A stretch of DNA of 64,000 nucleotides from Bryopsis sp. KO-2023 (GCA_030272585.1 BSYQ01000002.1:8060001-8124000); one strand, 5' to 3'. Shown: positions 1-11,600, numbered from the stretch's first letter. Notes: a model not told the origin generated them from the letters alone. Numbers and translations are program-made.

Positions 1-879
1 GAAGTGAGGGACATAAAATAGAGGTGTTCAAAAAAAGAAAAGAGTGCAGGGAACTCGAAACACTGACCTGGGGACAGACAGTCGACACCACAAGGGCCAG
101 TTCCACGGGTTTCAATTTTATCAGAGGACCTCAGCCCACTTCAGAGACTTCAGTCAGAAAATCGCTTCGTTGAGAGGATTTATTCTGCGAAAATTCCACT
201 GGGACGACTGCAGCACACACTAAAAAGGCTCTGGAGTGCAAGCAAGACCACGTACCCTCCGGAAAAGGACATCAGAGGTGTGAAAGATGTCGGGAAACGG
301 TCTCCAGGAATCCCAAAGGATGAAGAAGGTTCGAAGTCCTTGCATCAGGCAAAAAAAAAACAAAAAGCAACGAACTGAAATTTGTTCATTAGATGTGGAG
401 GGTACCCATTCGGTGATAAGTAATTGGACACCAACTCGTGGAGAGTCAAAGCGTGAGCATGGCCTTCGTGGCTTCCAGATTTGGAAAAACAAAAAGGCAA
501 ATCAAGAAAATGACAAAGATACGCCTTCGGCATGTCTTTGTCGGTTTGCTCAGGGTCTCGGTATTGGAGGAGTATAAAAATTTGAATCAAGTTTAACCAG
601 TGTTTTTTGTTGGTTTGCTTTGGATCTTATTCTCGGCAAGCCCAGGGATGGCCAGAGAGACCAACCAGGGAAAATCTGCAGACCCCCATTGGTTTTTTGA
701 ATAAGCAAGCACTGGCTTAGGTGATATTTGAGAAGCAGATTGCAGGATTTTCTCTGCCTCTCTGAGAAAAACGGGGCGAACACCTGTGGAACCAAAACAA
801 ATCAACACTTCATGCCAATGATCCCCCACCAGCCTCGTCCACGAGCCACCATGTTGCAGCGCGTATTTTAGTTTGCGCA
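1..879. other. No gene recognised
   Basis: Short open frames occur on both strands but none has a recognisable domain, a convincing composition or consistent splice sites. The stretch is A/T-moderate with poly-A tracts. I see no RNA gene or transposon end here. Confidence 0.5.
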
Positions 880-1251
880 ATGAAACTCCCTCCTCTGATC
901 TTTGGCGATGCGCTCACGACATTTTCTTCTTCCAGCGAACACCCCAGCCGAGAATTTGGATCGGTTGTTTGTGAGAACTCCAGTGCCCCGCATTCCTCAC
1001 TGACATTCAGTCTCGGTGCAAGGGTGTCAGTCAGTCGTCCCCCACCTGACTCTTTGGTGGCTTTGGTCACCACGCGTGAGCATCGCGAGGACAGCGATTC
1101 GGAATTCAGCTGGTTTGCACCGGGGACGTCTTCGAAGACGTCGGAGAGCCGCTCGAGTTTCTGGCGGCTGGGTGAATCATCCTTGGGGGGGTACTTGAGT
1201 GAGACATCGCTGCATGTCATCGTTCGCCCGCTGGTCAAGGGGATCTGCTAG
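880..1251. other. Ambiguous open region, both strands open
   Basis: A G/C-richer block is open on both strands: an ATG-started frame of 123 codons on plus (880-1251) and a frame of about 136 codons from an ATG near 1220 on minus. The minus translation has the more protein-like mix of charged residues, but neither resembles a family I know. It could be an exon of an unseen gene or simply stop-poor DNA. No function is proposed. Confidence 0.2.
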
Positions 1252-1252
1252 A

Positions 1253-1279
1253 TGATTGATTGATTGATTGATTGATTGC
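1253..1279 (+). repeat. (TGAT)n microsatellite
   Basis: About six to seven tandem TGAT units. A shorter GATT run of the same type lies near 33,881. Simple slippage repeat with no sign of function. Confidence 0.9.
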
Positions 1280-3956
1280 TAGAGGATCCTTGGCCACCAG
1301 GTCCGGGTTCGAACCTTCACTCTCGAACTGACAGGGATGATCAGATGCGCCAAGGAGGTCGTAGCCGCCGGTGCTGAAACCGCCGGCGGGGTTTTGTTTT
1401 TGTTTTCGATTTTACTTTTACTTTGTTTGGGGGGATTTTCATGCATGTTGGGGAAGGACTGCTGTTGTTTTGGTGCCCTTGTGTGTGTGCGTGTTTTCTT
1501 GGATCCTGAATGTTCATGATTCTGTTAGAAGTTGCACCAACCCACTTGGTTTCCCAACAAAAACGAAAAACCCCACAGCCAGCCCATCGGCCCATTCCTC
1601 AAGATCAGTCAGACTGTGGGTGCAGGAACCACCCAATCACCACCCATCTACTTTTCCAAGCTGGTTGGAAAAGCTGGTTTTGGCTGCACCCAACAGTCAG
1701 CCTGACTGACGTCCCTGACGTCCCTGACGTCCCTGACGTCCCTTTCGAGGGCCTCCACCGACATTTTCACCACATATGTAAATGCTGGTTGGCTGGTTCA
1801 TTTTTACCACATGGAAATGTTGGCTGGCTGGCTGGTTTCCAATACCCCACACATGCTACAATTCGAATTTGAGGATTCAAGATGAAAGATTTCCTCCACC
1901 ACCAGGCAGGTGGCTGTTGATATCATATCACACTCTTATGATAAGAGTGCGAAAAAAAAGCAAAAGAAGATATTAAGAAGGGGGTGTTAAACTTCTTGGA
2001 AAATAAAAAAAAAACAATGAAACATAATGTTATATGCATAATCGATATATGTTTTTAATTGGATATAATTGAGAAAATAGTAGCTGATATGAGATGAAAA
2101 AAAACACACAAATGTTTCAAGGACAGCGCCAACTCCTGTACCACTACAGTCACACCTCACTTTCTTCCCAAAAGAAAAAAAAAGAGTCAAGTCGAACAGA
2201 AAACGACAGACCCTACTCTTTTCTTCTTCTCCAGGTGAAAGTAAAGGTAATATCAAAAGAAAACACTCCTCCACACACATTATTACTTTTTTCTAATAAA
2301 AGAAAAAGATTTCTTTTTATCATAGGAGCACAGAGGAATTGAGCCTGCCTTTTTATCTCAAATCTAAATTCTCAAAACAATATTTAGAACGTAGTTCCTT
2401 GAGCCTGTCTATACGAACAGTCACTGATGTGCATCTCTGATTTATTTAAAAAAGTAATAATTCTTTCGGGATTAAACGCGAGAAAAAAGAGGAGCAACAT
2501 AAAGAGAAGCAAAGGTTTTGTGGAAAACACCGGCGATAAAAAACATCGTCAGAGCATCTCTTATCATTCAGGTGTACTTCTTAAGAGTTTTTTTTTTTTC
2601 TTTTTCATATTTTCCATTTTCTCTAGTTAATGTCTAGTTAAACAGTTTTATGATAATGGGGCCAGCAAAAAACAAGTCCTCTTTCCAGAAATCAAATTTG
2701 CTAAATGATCGTGGAGTTTCCATACTACCTTGAGTACATGGATTTGGTTCCGAACTCTGACCGGATCTATTCTTAGATCGTCGCTGACCTAGGGTATCGG
2801 GGTTCGATTCTTCCTCTCCCCACTTTCATTTTTGAACACACGACAACCGAACGCAGGACAGCCCTGGTGCACATACGACGGAATATGCAAGGTAATATAT
2901 ATATACATATATATATCGTCACTTCCATCTCGATTCGACTACCTTACAGGGGGAGGGCTTTCCCCTTTTCATTCTCAGGTAACATTTTCCACTTTGGGGG
3001 GGCAGACAGAAAGAATCAGAATTCTTTTCTGTTGCTGCCCTGGTCACATTTCTTTCTCAGTGTTTTCAGTTTGGTTTTCTTTGTGTTTTTTCCCCCAGAT
3101 GTGTCTGTGAATCAATGGGAGTTAACCGAATTCACAGCAAAGGGTCATTCACTGGGCTGACTGCCCCAGATTCTGTTACAGAATCTACAGAATTTCTGTG
3201 GACTTTGTTTCTCTTCCACATCTCAGAAACGACTCGACATTCTCGACGCCCTTCACACAAATCCGAAGGCAATTTCCAAAAAAGGGGGGGTCGCCCAAAA
3301 AAATGGCCGTCACTCTTCCACTCTTCCACTCTGCCCCTCATAGCAGAAAAGTTTGACCTGGACATCCTGTCAACTCGCCAGATCATTAACTCCGACACAA
3401 TCGCAGTTGAAAAGAGATGCGATCCCAGCTCACGAACAACTTTGTCGGACGACCGTTATTTTTGCTCTCAAAGTCCCTCTGCCTGAAACGCTTCTGATTT
3501 CGGCCACTCGCACAGAGGTGAGTTCGCTCGGCGCCACGTTTTTGCTTCGCTTTTTTGAGCTATATCAAGAAGAAAAAAAACCGACTAAAAAGGGGCTGAC
3601 TGAGACTGTCGGTTTTGTCTCTGCGACGTCGGGGGGTGGTCTTGGGGAGGCTCGAGCAGAGTCCTGTTCTCGCCTTTTTTGCTCACCGTCTATTCGTTTT
3701 CCTCGTTATGTTTCCGGAACAGTGTTTTTCTTGGCCCCCAATGAGGGGATGTCGGGGTGGCGTCCCTATCTTCGCTCTTTTCCGTATGAAAAAATTGCGC
3801 GCTCGATAAGGTGATAAAAGCCTCGCTTTGGGGCTGTTTGATCACGTGATACTGTGAATCGAGGAAAAGCATGGTTTTTTTGAGAGCGCACAGCTCCGAG
3901 TCATTGCAAGGACTGATCGGTTGATCTTTTTTTCGAATTGAAGGGAGGGCGCAACC
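1280..3956. other. Intergenic, no gene recognised
   Basis: Low-complexity A/T tracts dominate (for example 1960-2110 and 2590-2610). Short frames at 3115-3486 and 3353-3814 have no recognisable domain. Tandem CTGACGTCC units lie at 1706-1742. The last 150 bases before 3957 are the likely promoter and leader of the F-box gene, but no clear TATA box is visible. Confidence 0.5.
1706..1742 (+). repeat. Four tandem CTGACGTCC units
   Basis: Four exact 9-bp units, each containing the palindrome GACGTC. A second cluster of GACGTC palindromes occurs at about 50,867-50,913, so the motif may be a shared repeat remnant or a cluster of CRE-like sites. No gene starts close by. Confidence 0.8.
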
Positions 3957-4594
3957 ATGAGCGACCACATTCCGATCGAATGGGACTTGCCCATGGATCT
4001 CCTAGTCGAGATTCTTGGAAGGCTTTCTGGTTTATCGCTTGCCAGATGCTCTTGTGTAGCGCCACATTGGCGAGAAGTTACAAAGGAGGAGTCAGACTTG
4101 AGAAGGAAAATCGGTTTGGAGCGTGCGTGGTTGCAAGAACCAATAGAGCCTCTTATCCACAAGGGTCAATATCAATTTCCCGTCTTCCGAGGTATCAAGA
4201 TGGGAAATCTCATTGCCTTGGGTGGTCGAGACGGGTTGAAGGTGTTCGATTTCGATCAGAAAAAGTTTGTTTTTTCTTGCGAGGAGATAGGCTTTGTGAT
4301 GAGTCTTTCATTCATGGATGGGGTGCTTCTGATTGGGAGTTTCACGGGTAACTTGTGTGGATGGGAGATATCCACTTGGAAAAAACTTTTTTGTGCCCCA
4401 ATTCTCGCTTCTGGTATCTTATCGATTGCGGACCTTGGCGACAACGTGGCCATTGGGGGCAAAGGTGGGGATCTTCGAATTTGGAAAAAAGGGGTATGGG
4501 GGTTAGAAGGATCCCTTCAAGGTCATGAGGGTGATGTGACTTGTCTCTTGCCCCAATCAGACAATCTTTTGATCAGTGGGTCGGGGGATGGGAG
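3957..4594 (+). pseudogene. F-box/WD40 protein, 5' part, split by retrotransposon
   Basis: The ATG at 3957 begins a frame of 212 whole codons that runs straight into the LTR at 4595. Residues about 8-50 form an F-box (W-D-L-P near the start, L-I-L, then a C-x-C-V-A-x-x-W pattern), the part of such adaptors that binds Skp1 in SCF ubiquitin ligases. WD40-type blades follow, with repeated G-x-D/L-x-I-W motifs. The other half resumes at 15169. Keeping one GGGAG copy rejoins a single frame of 350 residues, close to the 357 of the intact paralogue at 52601-53674. In the present state translation would enter the LTR and stop at a TAG about five codons in (4608-4610), giving a 217-residue product without the last blades. 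Confidence 0.9.
4590..4594 (+). repeat. Target-site duplication GGGAG (left)
   Basis: The five bases before the 5' LTR are GGGAG, and the same five follow the 3' LTR at 15164-15168. A 5-bp duplication is usual for Ty3/gypsy integrases. Confidence 0.95.
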
Positions 4595-4782
4595 TGATAC
4601 GATCGTTTAGAATTGTAGTACAGTCGTGGTACGGGTATTCGGGTTCTAGGGTGTTAAGTTCAGAGAGAACTTGTAAAAATTAATTATCTCTGAGTGTCGA
4701 GTTTCACCCCTGTTCACTCGTTTCTCAAACTCAAGTGTGCACACAACCTCCCAGTGAAAGCCTAGCTAAACAGGGCCTAACA
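4595..4782 (+). repeat. 5' LTR (188 bp)
   Basis: Starts TGATACG and ends CCTAACA. It matches 14976-15163 apart from one base seen by eye. It should hold the element's promoter and polyadenylation signal, but I cannot place either with confidence. Confidence 0.95.
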
Positions 4783-4785
4783 AAC

Positions 4786-4797
4786 TGGTTTCGGAGC
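4786..4797 (+). promoter_or_regulatory. Primer-binding site
   Basis: TGGTTTCGGAGC begins three bases after the LTR, where the 3' end of a host tRNA would prime minus-strand synthesis. The same 12 bases follow the 5' LTR of the second element at 35996. The motif resembles the Met-tRNA type used by many Ty3/gypsy elements (usually TGGTATCAGAGC) but is not identical, so the tRNA identity is inferred. Confidence 0.7.
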
Positions 4798-5279
4798 TGA
4801 AGCAACCCCTACTGCAAGTCGAGTCTTCTTTTCGAAAAGATCGACAGGGAATTTAGCAGTCGAGTTGCAAAAGATCAGGTCAACTAGGTCGAAGAAGGTT
4901 TCCTCTCGTGTCTGGAACCTACTTCGTGTTGCTGCGCACCAACTTTACGCTGGACGACACAGAACGCACGTTGCTGCGCCTGATCATTCCCTCGAAGATC
5001 GCGCAGGATCTGTAGATCCTCGGACTCTACGACCACACAGCACGGCGTAGTAGACCTTCAGTTCGTCACAGAGTTGTCGACGCTAAACGTGGTTAAACAG
5101 AAAGGCAGACGAAGCGGAACCGCTAAGCGGACGTCTTTAGACGGAAACGGAGCTCCGCCAAAAGTTACGCTGCCAGAAATTGCGCGACAAAGAGTGACAA
5201 ATTAGTCACGTGGATCACCGGCAAAGTGATTCACCGAACTGACACGTGATCAGCCCGCCGACAAGTTAAGACATCCACC
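4798..5279 (+). other. Retrotransposon 5' leader
   Basis: About 480 bases between primer-binding site and ORF1, without a long frame. In related elements this holds packaging and dimerisation signals; none can be assigned here. Confidence 0.6.
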
Positions 5280-6389
5280 ATGGGGGACGACGAGCAGTTA
5301 TTCCTGGAGTATGGAATCGAGGACGACAATCAAGAGCGCGATGCCCCAGCTGGCGCGCCGCTATATCCGATTATCGTCGCTGGAGACATACCTGCTGTCG
5401 GACTGCCCTACCAGGCAGAAATGGGCCAGCCGCTACAAGCGTATGGCATACCCGTCCAACCGGATATGGTGGAAGAGGGAGGCGATGAGGAAGCCGACAA
5501 TGGCCCGCAATTTGATGAAGAGATGGACGAAGAGCCAGGAGTATTCATCAATCAGCAAACGCAGCACCTGCGCCAAAGCCAAGTGAATGTACATAATCAA
5601 ACTCTGCACGTTCACAATGACGGTTTGCAGGAGCGCGATCTCCAACAATCGCAAGAGCGGTTGTATAGCCAATTGTCGGACGAGGCTGCCCACAGAACAG
5701 CCCAGGTCGCCAAACATCTTGATAGTCGGGTAGAGGGAGCTTGTTCAAGCATGGCTTCCCAAGTACATGATGTGTTGGACTCTACTCTACAGTCCCGCCA
5801 TCACCAGATTGAAGGACAGCTCAGTGAGAGGTTGGATGAGCGGATACAAGATCTGGATGCTGCAGCCAAGGGGAGGCTCAGCCAAATGGAAGCTGGCTTG
5901 GCGAATATCCGTGATGTCGCCCAGAAAGAGGTGGACGAAGCCAAAGAGGCTCAGCGGATATTGGCGGAACAAGTAGCTGACACGGACGAAAAAAGGAAGA
6001 AACTCGAAGAAGAGTATGACCGGCAATATAACGACGCCCTTTGGGGGTTGGATACGGTTCAACAAGAACTGAGGGAGACACAGCCGCAAGTGGATGCGGG
6101 TCAAGATAAACAGTTCGAGGAAATCGTTCGTGTTAAGTATGATCTCAAAGAGACGCAAGAAAGGGCGGAAAGTTTTCAGATACAGCATCATGCGGAAGTA
6201 GCCTATTTGTTAAAGGAGGCAGCGGCTGCAAAAGAAGCAGCGGCTTCATTGAAAGCGGAAATGGAGGAGTTGAAAAGAAGTCAAAGTCGGTCTTCAAGGA
6301 GAAGCAGATCAAGAAGCTCAACAAGGAGCAGAGAACCGCGGGAAATGTTACAAGATATGCTACAAGATCCAGAAACAGCACAGAGCTAA
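5280..6389 (+). CDS. Retrotransposon ORF1, coiled-coil protein
   Basis: The ATG at 5280 sits in ACCATGG and the frame runs 369 codons to TAA. Residues 1-80 are acidic, about 100-310 are a long heptad-patterned coiled coil rich in Q, E, A and L, and the tail (about 330-355) is a run of S-R dipeptides. I recognise no enzyme domain. The Gag frame lies one base back (-1) and is already open before this ORF stops, so ORF1 could be an N-terminal Gag extension joined by frameshifting, or a separate structural protein. The second LTR element lacks this segment entirely, so it is not needed for that copy to have been mobilised. Confidence 0.8.
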   Translation: MGDDEQLFLEYGIEDDNQERDAPAGAPLYPIIVAGDIPAVGLPYQAEMGQPLQAYGIPVQPDMVEEGGDEEADNGPQFDEEMDEEPGVFINQQTQHLRQSQVNVHNQTLHVHNDGLQERDLQQSQERLYSQLSDEAAHRTAQVAKHLDSRVEGACSSMASQVHDVLDSTLQSRHHQIEGQLSERLDERIQDLDAAAKGRLSQMEAGLANIRDVAQKEVDEAKEAQRILAEQVADTDEKRKKLEEEYDRQYNDALWGLDTVQQELRETQPQVDAGQDKQFEEIVRVKYDLKETQERAESFQIQHHAEVAYLLKEAAAAKEAAASLKAEMEELKRSQSRSSRRSRSRSSTRSREPREMLQDMLQDPETAQS

Positions 6390-6394
6390 AGAAG

Positions 6395-8671
6395 GTGTTT
6401 GAAGATGTAGCGGACACAAAGTTCACGTCGAATTTTGAGTTTTGGCGGAAGAAAGATGCTGCAGCAGTTGCCACACAAATGGCATCCGCTGCTCAACAAA
6501 CACCTCTTGTGGCTGCTATGGCGGGAGCGGGAACCAGAACGGTGGCACAACCACCAAGATTGTCCGAAGTACAAATTCCATTCGGTCAACCGCCCCAAAC
6601 CTCATCCGGCTTTGCCCCGGATTCAGTAGGTTTCCCGCAAATACCACCAGTATTCCCGCGGGCAAATAGACCGATTACCCGACCTGCATCACCCCCAGTC
6701 ATTATTCCTGGAGTGGGGCGAGGCAGTGCAATCAGCGGACAGGGAAATGTACCTAGGCCGACCGTGAGGCCTAGCGCTGTGTTTGGACAAACCCCAAATA
6801 CAAGACCACCAGCGGTATTACAGCCAGTACAACCGCCACAGCGTACGCAGGCTTCTCCCGTGGTACAAACTGTTCCGCTGACAACTCCAACAACCACGTC
6901 ACCCGAGCCACCTAGAACATTACCCATGCCACCACCAGCTTCTCAGCCAGTGTTATCACATCCATCAATGATTTCACCACCCGGCTATTATGCCATGGGA
7001 GCATCATACATTCGGCCTTCTATCTTAGGTCACTCCGTGAATGTATACGGAGCTCCATCATCCGGAAACCCCTATGTGGGATGGGGATCCTATCCGCGTA
7101 TTCCTCAACGCGCAGGCGGAGGAGGCGGAGGAGGCGGAGGAGGCGGAGGTGGAGATGATGATGGTTCCGGTGATGGAAGTGGCGGAGGCCCATCGGACAG
7201 AAGTGGCCGTGGGTCTGCACCTGGACCACATATTGGTGGAGGAAGAGAAGGACCATCTAGGAACCCAGGAGGCGGTCCTGGAGATGGTGGTGGTGGAGGT
7301 GGCGGAGGAGGCGGACCTCCTGGTCCCCCAAGTGGGGGCCCCGATTTTATGGGCTATGCACGTCCAGAAAATCGTTTGCTTCACATTCCCAATGCGGTCA
7401 AATTCCCGATGCCGAAACCGTATACTGGCGCTGGAGATCGCTGGATTCGGGATTGGCAGGCAGAACTCACCAACTTCTGCAAAGTGTATGATTTGGATGA
7501 GTCTGTTTGGCTTAAAATATTCCGCACAAATCTCTCTGGTTCAGCCGCCACATGGCGGAATATGCAAGAGATGCGGATTCGGGAAGGAGTTCGTCCGATG
7601 TTCCAGGACTGGATTCAACTTGTGGAGGAACTAGCCATTGCTTTTGAGCCCACAAGGATGTCCGATGTTTCGCGTAGGAAGCTGCGGAAACTGCAACAAA
7701 CAGGGAATGTTCGTTCCTACATCAACGCATTTCGGGATCTCATACTCAGAATTCCGAATATGACGGAGGAGGAACAGTACCAGTCATGGGCTGCACAGGA
7801 CAGACCCCTGTCCTGTGCACCGCACAGGACAGGGTTCTGTGCAGGTTCTGTGCACCCTGTGCTGTCCTGTCCTGTGCAGCGGAATTGCACAGGCCAGAAC
7901 AGCACAGACTGTCTGTGCTGTGCACAGGGTCAGACCTGTGCTGCACAGGTGAGCAGACCTGCACAGCACAGCACAGATCTGCACAGAATTTGCACAGAAC
8001 TGCACAGAATCTGCACAGATTTGGCACAGATTTGGCACAGAACTGCACAGAAACTGCACAGATGTTGCACAGACCCTGTCTGTGCTGTGCTGTACAGGTC
8101 TGTGCACCTGTGCAGCACAGGTCTGACCCTGTGCACAGCACAGACAGTCTGTTCTGTCCTGTCCTGTGCACAGGGGTCTCAGCCCATGTCTGAACAGTAC
8201 CTACAGTTTGTTGACGGATTGAAACCCCAGATCCGACATCAAGTTGTTACAATGGTGACAGAAGGAGTGGAAGCGGCGATAGTCACTGCCGAAAGAATCG
8301 ATTCGTTGGGTGGCCAATCTCAAAACAACCGCGGACGTGGTCGCGGACGAGGGCGATGGAACTGGAATTGGAAAAACAAGCCCAAAGCTGACCAGAACCA
8401 GCAGATGCAGGGTCAGCAACCGCAACCACCACCTCCACCCCAAGATCAAAATCAGCAAATGGGAGGAGGCAACAGAGGTGGAGGCGGCCGTGGCCGCGGA
8501 AGAGGCGGAAGACGAGGTGGCGGACGAAATCGAGGTGGTGGCGGAAAGCAGCAGCAAGGCGGAGCTAGAGGCGGAGGCGCATGTTACATCTGCGGCGAAG
8601 TGGGTCATGGCTTTGGAAAATGTCCCAAAGGCCCAACTTTTCAAAAGTGGCTAAAAGATCACGCCGCATAG
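6395..8671 (+). CDS. Gag polyprotein with MITE-derived insert
   Basis: The first ATG in frame is 6479; upstream of it the frame stays open into ORF1. The product is Pro-rich (about residues 30-180), then strongly Gly-rich, then carries a Ty3-type Gag capsid region at about 7420-7780 with the usual W-x-x-N and L-x-x-L-x-Q spacing. R-G-R-rich sequence and one CCHC zinc knuckle (C-Y-I-C-G-x4-H-x4-C, about 8582-8623) end it. A 412-bp hAT-type MITE plus its 8-bp duplication is inserted at 7781; its 420 bases add 140 codons without breaking the frame. The clean version of the same junction is seen at 37433-37437 in the second element. Capsid assembly with this Cys-rich insert is doubtful. Stop is TAG. 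Confidence 0.93.
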   Translation: MFEDVADTKFTSNFEFWRKKDAAAVATQMASAAQQTPLVAAMAGAGTRTVAQPPRLSEVQIPFGQPPQTSSGFAPDSVGFPQIPPVFPRANRPITRPASPPVIIPGVGRGSAISGQGNVPRPTVRPSAVFGQTPNTRPPAVLQPVQPPQRTQASPVVQTVPLTTPTTTSPEPPRTLPMPPPASQPVLSHPSMISPPGYYAMGASYIRPSILGHSVNVYGAPSSGNPYVGWGSYPRIPQRAGGGGGGGGGGGGGDDDGSGDGSGGGPSDRSGRGSAPGPHIGGGREGPSRNPGGGPGDGGGGGGGGGGPPGPPSGGPDFMGYARPENRLLHIPNAVKFPMPKPYTGAGDRWIRDWQAELTNFCKVYDLDESVWLKIFRTNLSGSAATWRNMQEMRIREGVRPMFQDWIQLVEELAIAFEPTRMSDVSRRKLRKLQQTGNVRSYINAFRDLILRIPNMTEEEQYQSWAAQDRPLSCAPHRTGFCAGSVHPVLSCPVQRNCTGQNSTDCLCCAQGQTCAAQVSRPAQHSTDLHRICTELHRICTDLAQIWHRTAQKLHRCCTDPVCAVLYRSVHLCSTGLTLCTAQTVCSVLSCAQGSQPMSEQYLQFVDGLKPQIRHQVVTMVTEGVEAAIVTAERIDSLGGQSQNNRGRGRGRGRWNWNWKNKPKADQNQQMQGQQPQPPPPPQDQNQQMGGGNRGGGGRGRGRGGRRGGGRNRGGGGKQQQGGARGGGACYICGEVGHGFGKCPKGPTFQKWLKDHAA
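7781..8192 (+). mobile_element. hAT-type MITE (412 bp) inside gag
   Basis: Terminal inverted repeats are CAGTCATGGGCTG at the left and its complement with one mismatch at the right. The insertion is flanked by AACAGTAC at 7773-7780 and 8193-8200, an 8-bp duplication as made by hAT transposases. The interior is an imperfect inverted repeat built from GCACAG/CTGTGC and direct TGCACAGA units near 7990-8060. It encodes no transposase. The empty site can be read in the second LTR element. Confidence 0.93.
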
Positions 8672-11600
8672 AGGGGACTTCACTCCATGCGGCCAGAAGG
8701 AAAAGAGCCAGACGCCGAAGATACAAGCATCGCAAACGTCAAAAGCTCCGGGAGTCACGAGAACGAGAACGGAAGGGGAAACAGAATAAGAAGCCAGAGA
8801 AAGAGTCAAGTAATCCCGCCCAGAGGGCTGAACATCCGCTAATGAGTACGAAACTTGGGGACAAAGAGCGGATGGACGATTCAAGTACGGTCGCCCAAAG
8901 CATTTCCGACAAAGATTTGCCGGAAAGTGTTGGTTCAGTACGTGAAGACTCTGGAAGTTCCTCCGAAGATAGCAACCTGGAATCTGTCCTACCTTGTGGA
9001 GAGAAACAGGCTTCGGAAGGAAGTGTTAAAAGTTCAAGCCGGACTAGTCCAAGAGTTCCGTTTGACGCCGGTGCAAGAGGGGTACCGGACCGTAGAAAAG
9101 GAACAGCGGAAGGAGAAGGGGATTACCTCCAAGACAGTTTTAATCCGTTAGTTCAAAATAAACACCTCAAGTTCATGGGATATGAGCTTAGAGGGCGGAT
9201 AGGGGGAGCGGCAATTTCCGCTTATGTAGACTGTGGAGCGACGGAAAATTACGTGGCACAAAAACTGGTGGACAAGTTTGGGTTAGAGCTCTCCTCGTGT
9301 AATAAGACAGTTTCGTTAGCGAATGGGGCTGTTTGCACTGTGGACAAACGATGTGGGAACATCACGATGCAGCTGGGTGACTACAAAACCCAGTTCTCTG
9401 CAGATGTATTCCCTCATCTCACATATGACATTGTGTTAGGGTTACCGTGGCTCATTGCTAATAACCCGTCCATAGACTTTGCACAAGGAACCATCAATAT
9501 CCGTCAAAGGAATCGTTGGATTACAGTACCGGTTAAAGAGAAGCCGACTGATTATCTCCAACTGACGGAAGAAACTATCCCCATACTGTCCCACAAGAAA
9601 GTATTCCGCCATATAGGGAAACAGGCCGACAAGGGTAGCCTGGCCTACTTGGTGGTGGTTCGTGAATCTGACCCTATGGATAGCAACCATTTGATGCAAT
9701 ATCCATATGAGGGCCTCCAGGTTGATAGTCTAAAGACCTCGGCCGACAACCACGCACCAATACAGACGGATCTTCCACGGCTTTTGCATGACAAGATGCA
9801 TCCGGCAATCCGTTCTGTGGTGGAGGAATACAGCCATGTTTTTCCCAAAGATCTCCCACCTGGCATACCTCCAGTCCGTAAGGGCCACGAATTCAAGGTG
9901 GACCTCGAGGACGAGAGTATGAGCCCAATCCATCGTCCGTTGTACAAACTTTCTCCAGCAGAATTGGATGAAGTTCGGACACAGGTGGACTACCTACTGG
10001 AACAACGGAAGGTACGGCCGTCAGAGAGTCCCTGGGGTGCTCCCATACTCTTCGTTCCAAAGAAAGACGGCGGATTGCGGATGTGTGTTGATTATCGTTG
10101 GATCAACAAATACACAATCAAAAACCGCTATCCACTTCCACTTCCAGAGGAATTGATGGATCGGCTCGCTAAAGCAAAGATCTATACAAAGATCGACCTA
10201 CGCTCGGGGTACTGGCAATTTCCAGTTCGCCCGAAGGATACTGCAAAAACTGCCTTCCGAACAAGATATGGACATTTCGAGTTTCTCGTCTGTCCTTTCG
10301 GAATGTCCAACTGTCCAGCCCAGTTTCAGACAATGGTGCAGGATTTGTTGGGCGAGTTTTTGGACCACTTTGTGGTTGTTTTCATTGACGACATTTTGGT
10401 GTTTTCCAACTCTGTTGAGGAACATGTCGATCATTTGAAACAAGTATTCAAACGCCTTGCAAAGTATAAATTGTACGCCAAAGCAAGCAAGTGCGAAGTG
10501 GGGGTCAGCGAGACCGACTATTTGGGGTATCATCTGTCAGGAAAAGGCCTGCAGCCAATGAGCGACAAAGTGCGGGCTATACAAGAGTGGAAGGAGCTGA
10601 GCTCAGTGACGGATGTGCGAAGTTTCTTGGGCATGGTATCTTACTATCGTAAGTTTATACCAGAGTTTGCTCGAATTGCAGGACCCTTGCATGATCTCAT
10701 CAAGAAGAATCATGTGTGGACGTGGGGACCTCTGCAACGGGAAGCTTTCGGCAAACTCAAGGAAAAGATTACCCGCACACCGATCCTTCTCCTACCTGAT
10801 CCGCTTCTCAAGTACACCGTAATAACGGACGCATCAGGGACTGCATATGGAGCAGTTTTGTGTCAGGACCATGGAAAGGGGCTACAACCAATAGCTTACC
10901 TTTCAAGACGACTAAAACCAGCTGAGACACGATATTCCGCTTACGAGCGAGAGCTGGGGGCTATAGCATATGCGCTTAGCCAATGGCGACATTATCTCGA
11001 AGGAGCGCCTGGGGAGGTTACGGTTATGACGGACCATCAGCCGTTAACCTACTTCATGACCCAAGCAACAATGTCGCGGACCCAAGCCTGATGGTGGAGG
11101 TCAGGGTTTTTTGATTCCATAGGTCCAACAATCGTCTATGTTCCTGGCAAAGCCAACGTTTTGGCGGATGCGTTATCCCGAAGCCTTCCTGATGCTAAGG
11201 ATCAAATTCATGCTTTGTCGACCTGGGTGGTAGATGAAGCGGATGCATGGAAGACCGCTATTGCAGAAGATCAAAAACTGCAAGCGGAAGTCAAGAAAAT
11301 CCAAGAGGGTAAACCCACGAAACTTTCTCTAGAGGATGGCTGGTTGTATTATCAAGCAACTCCCACCTCAGACAAAGTATTAGTGGTACCGAACGGATAC
11401 CGGGAAAAGGTGATGGGGGAATTCCATGATGTGCCGAGTGCCGGCCATGCAGGCGCGGCCCGCACCATGGATGTGCTGAAGCGATACTATTGGTGGAAAG
11501 GAGTTGGCAAGGATGTTCAAGCATATGTGCGGACATGTCCTGTCTGTCAGCGGACGAAAGCTGATACGACAAAGCAAAAAGGACTTTTGCAGCCACTCCC

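Noticed and set aside
1290-1330. B-box-like GGGTTCGAACC
   Set aside because: T stem does not pair and no A box lies upstream.
2740-2822. B-box-like GGGGTTCGATTC before a CTCTCCCC stretch
   Set aside because: T and acceptor stems do not form.
8581-8671. Classic -1 slippery heptamer between gag and pol
   Set aside because: No X-XXY-YYZ heptamer in the Gag frame was found in the overlap, so the mechanism is left open.
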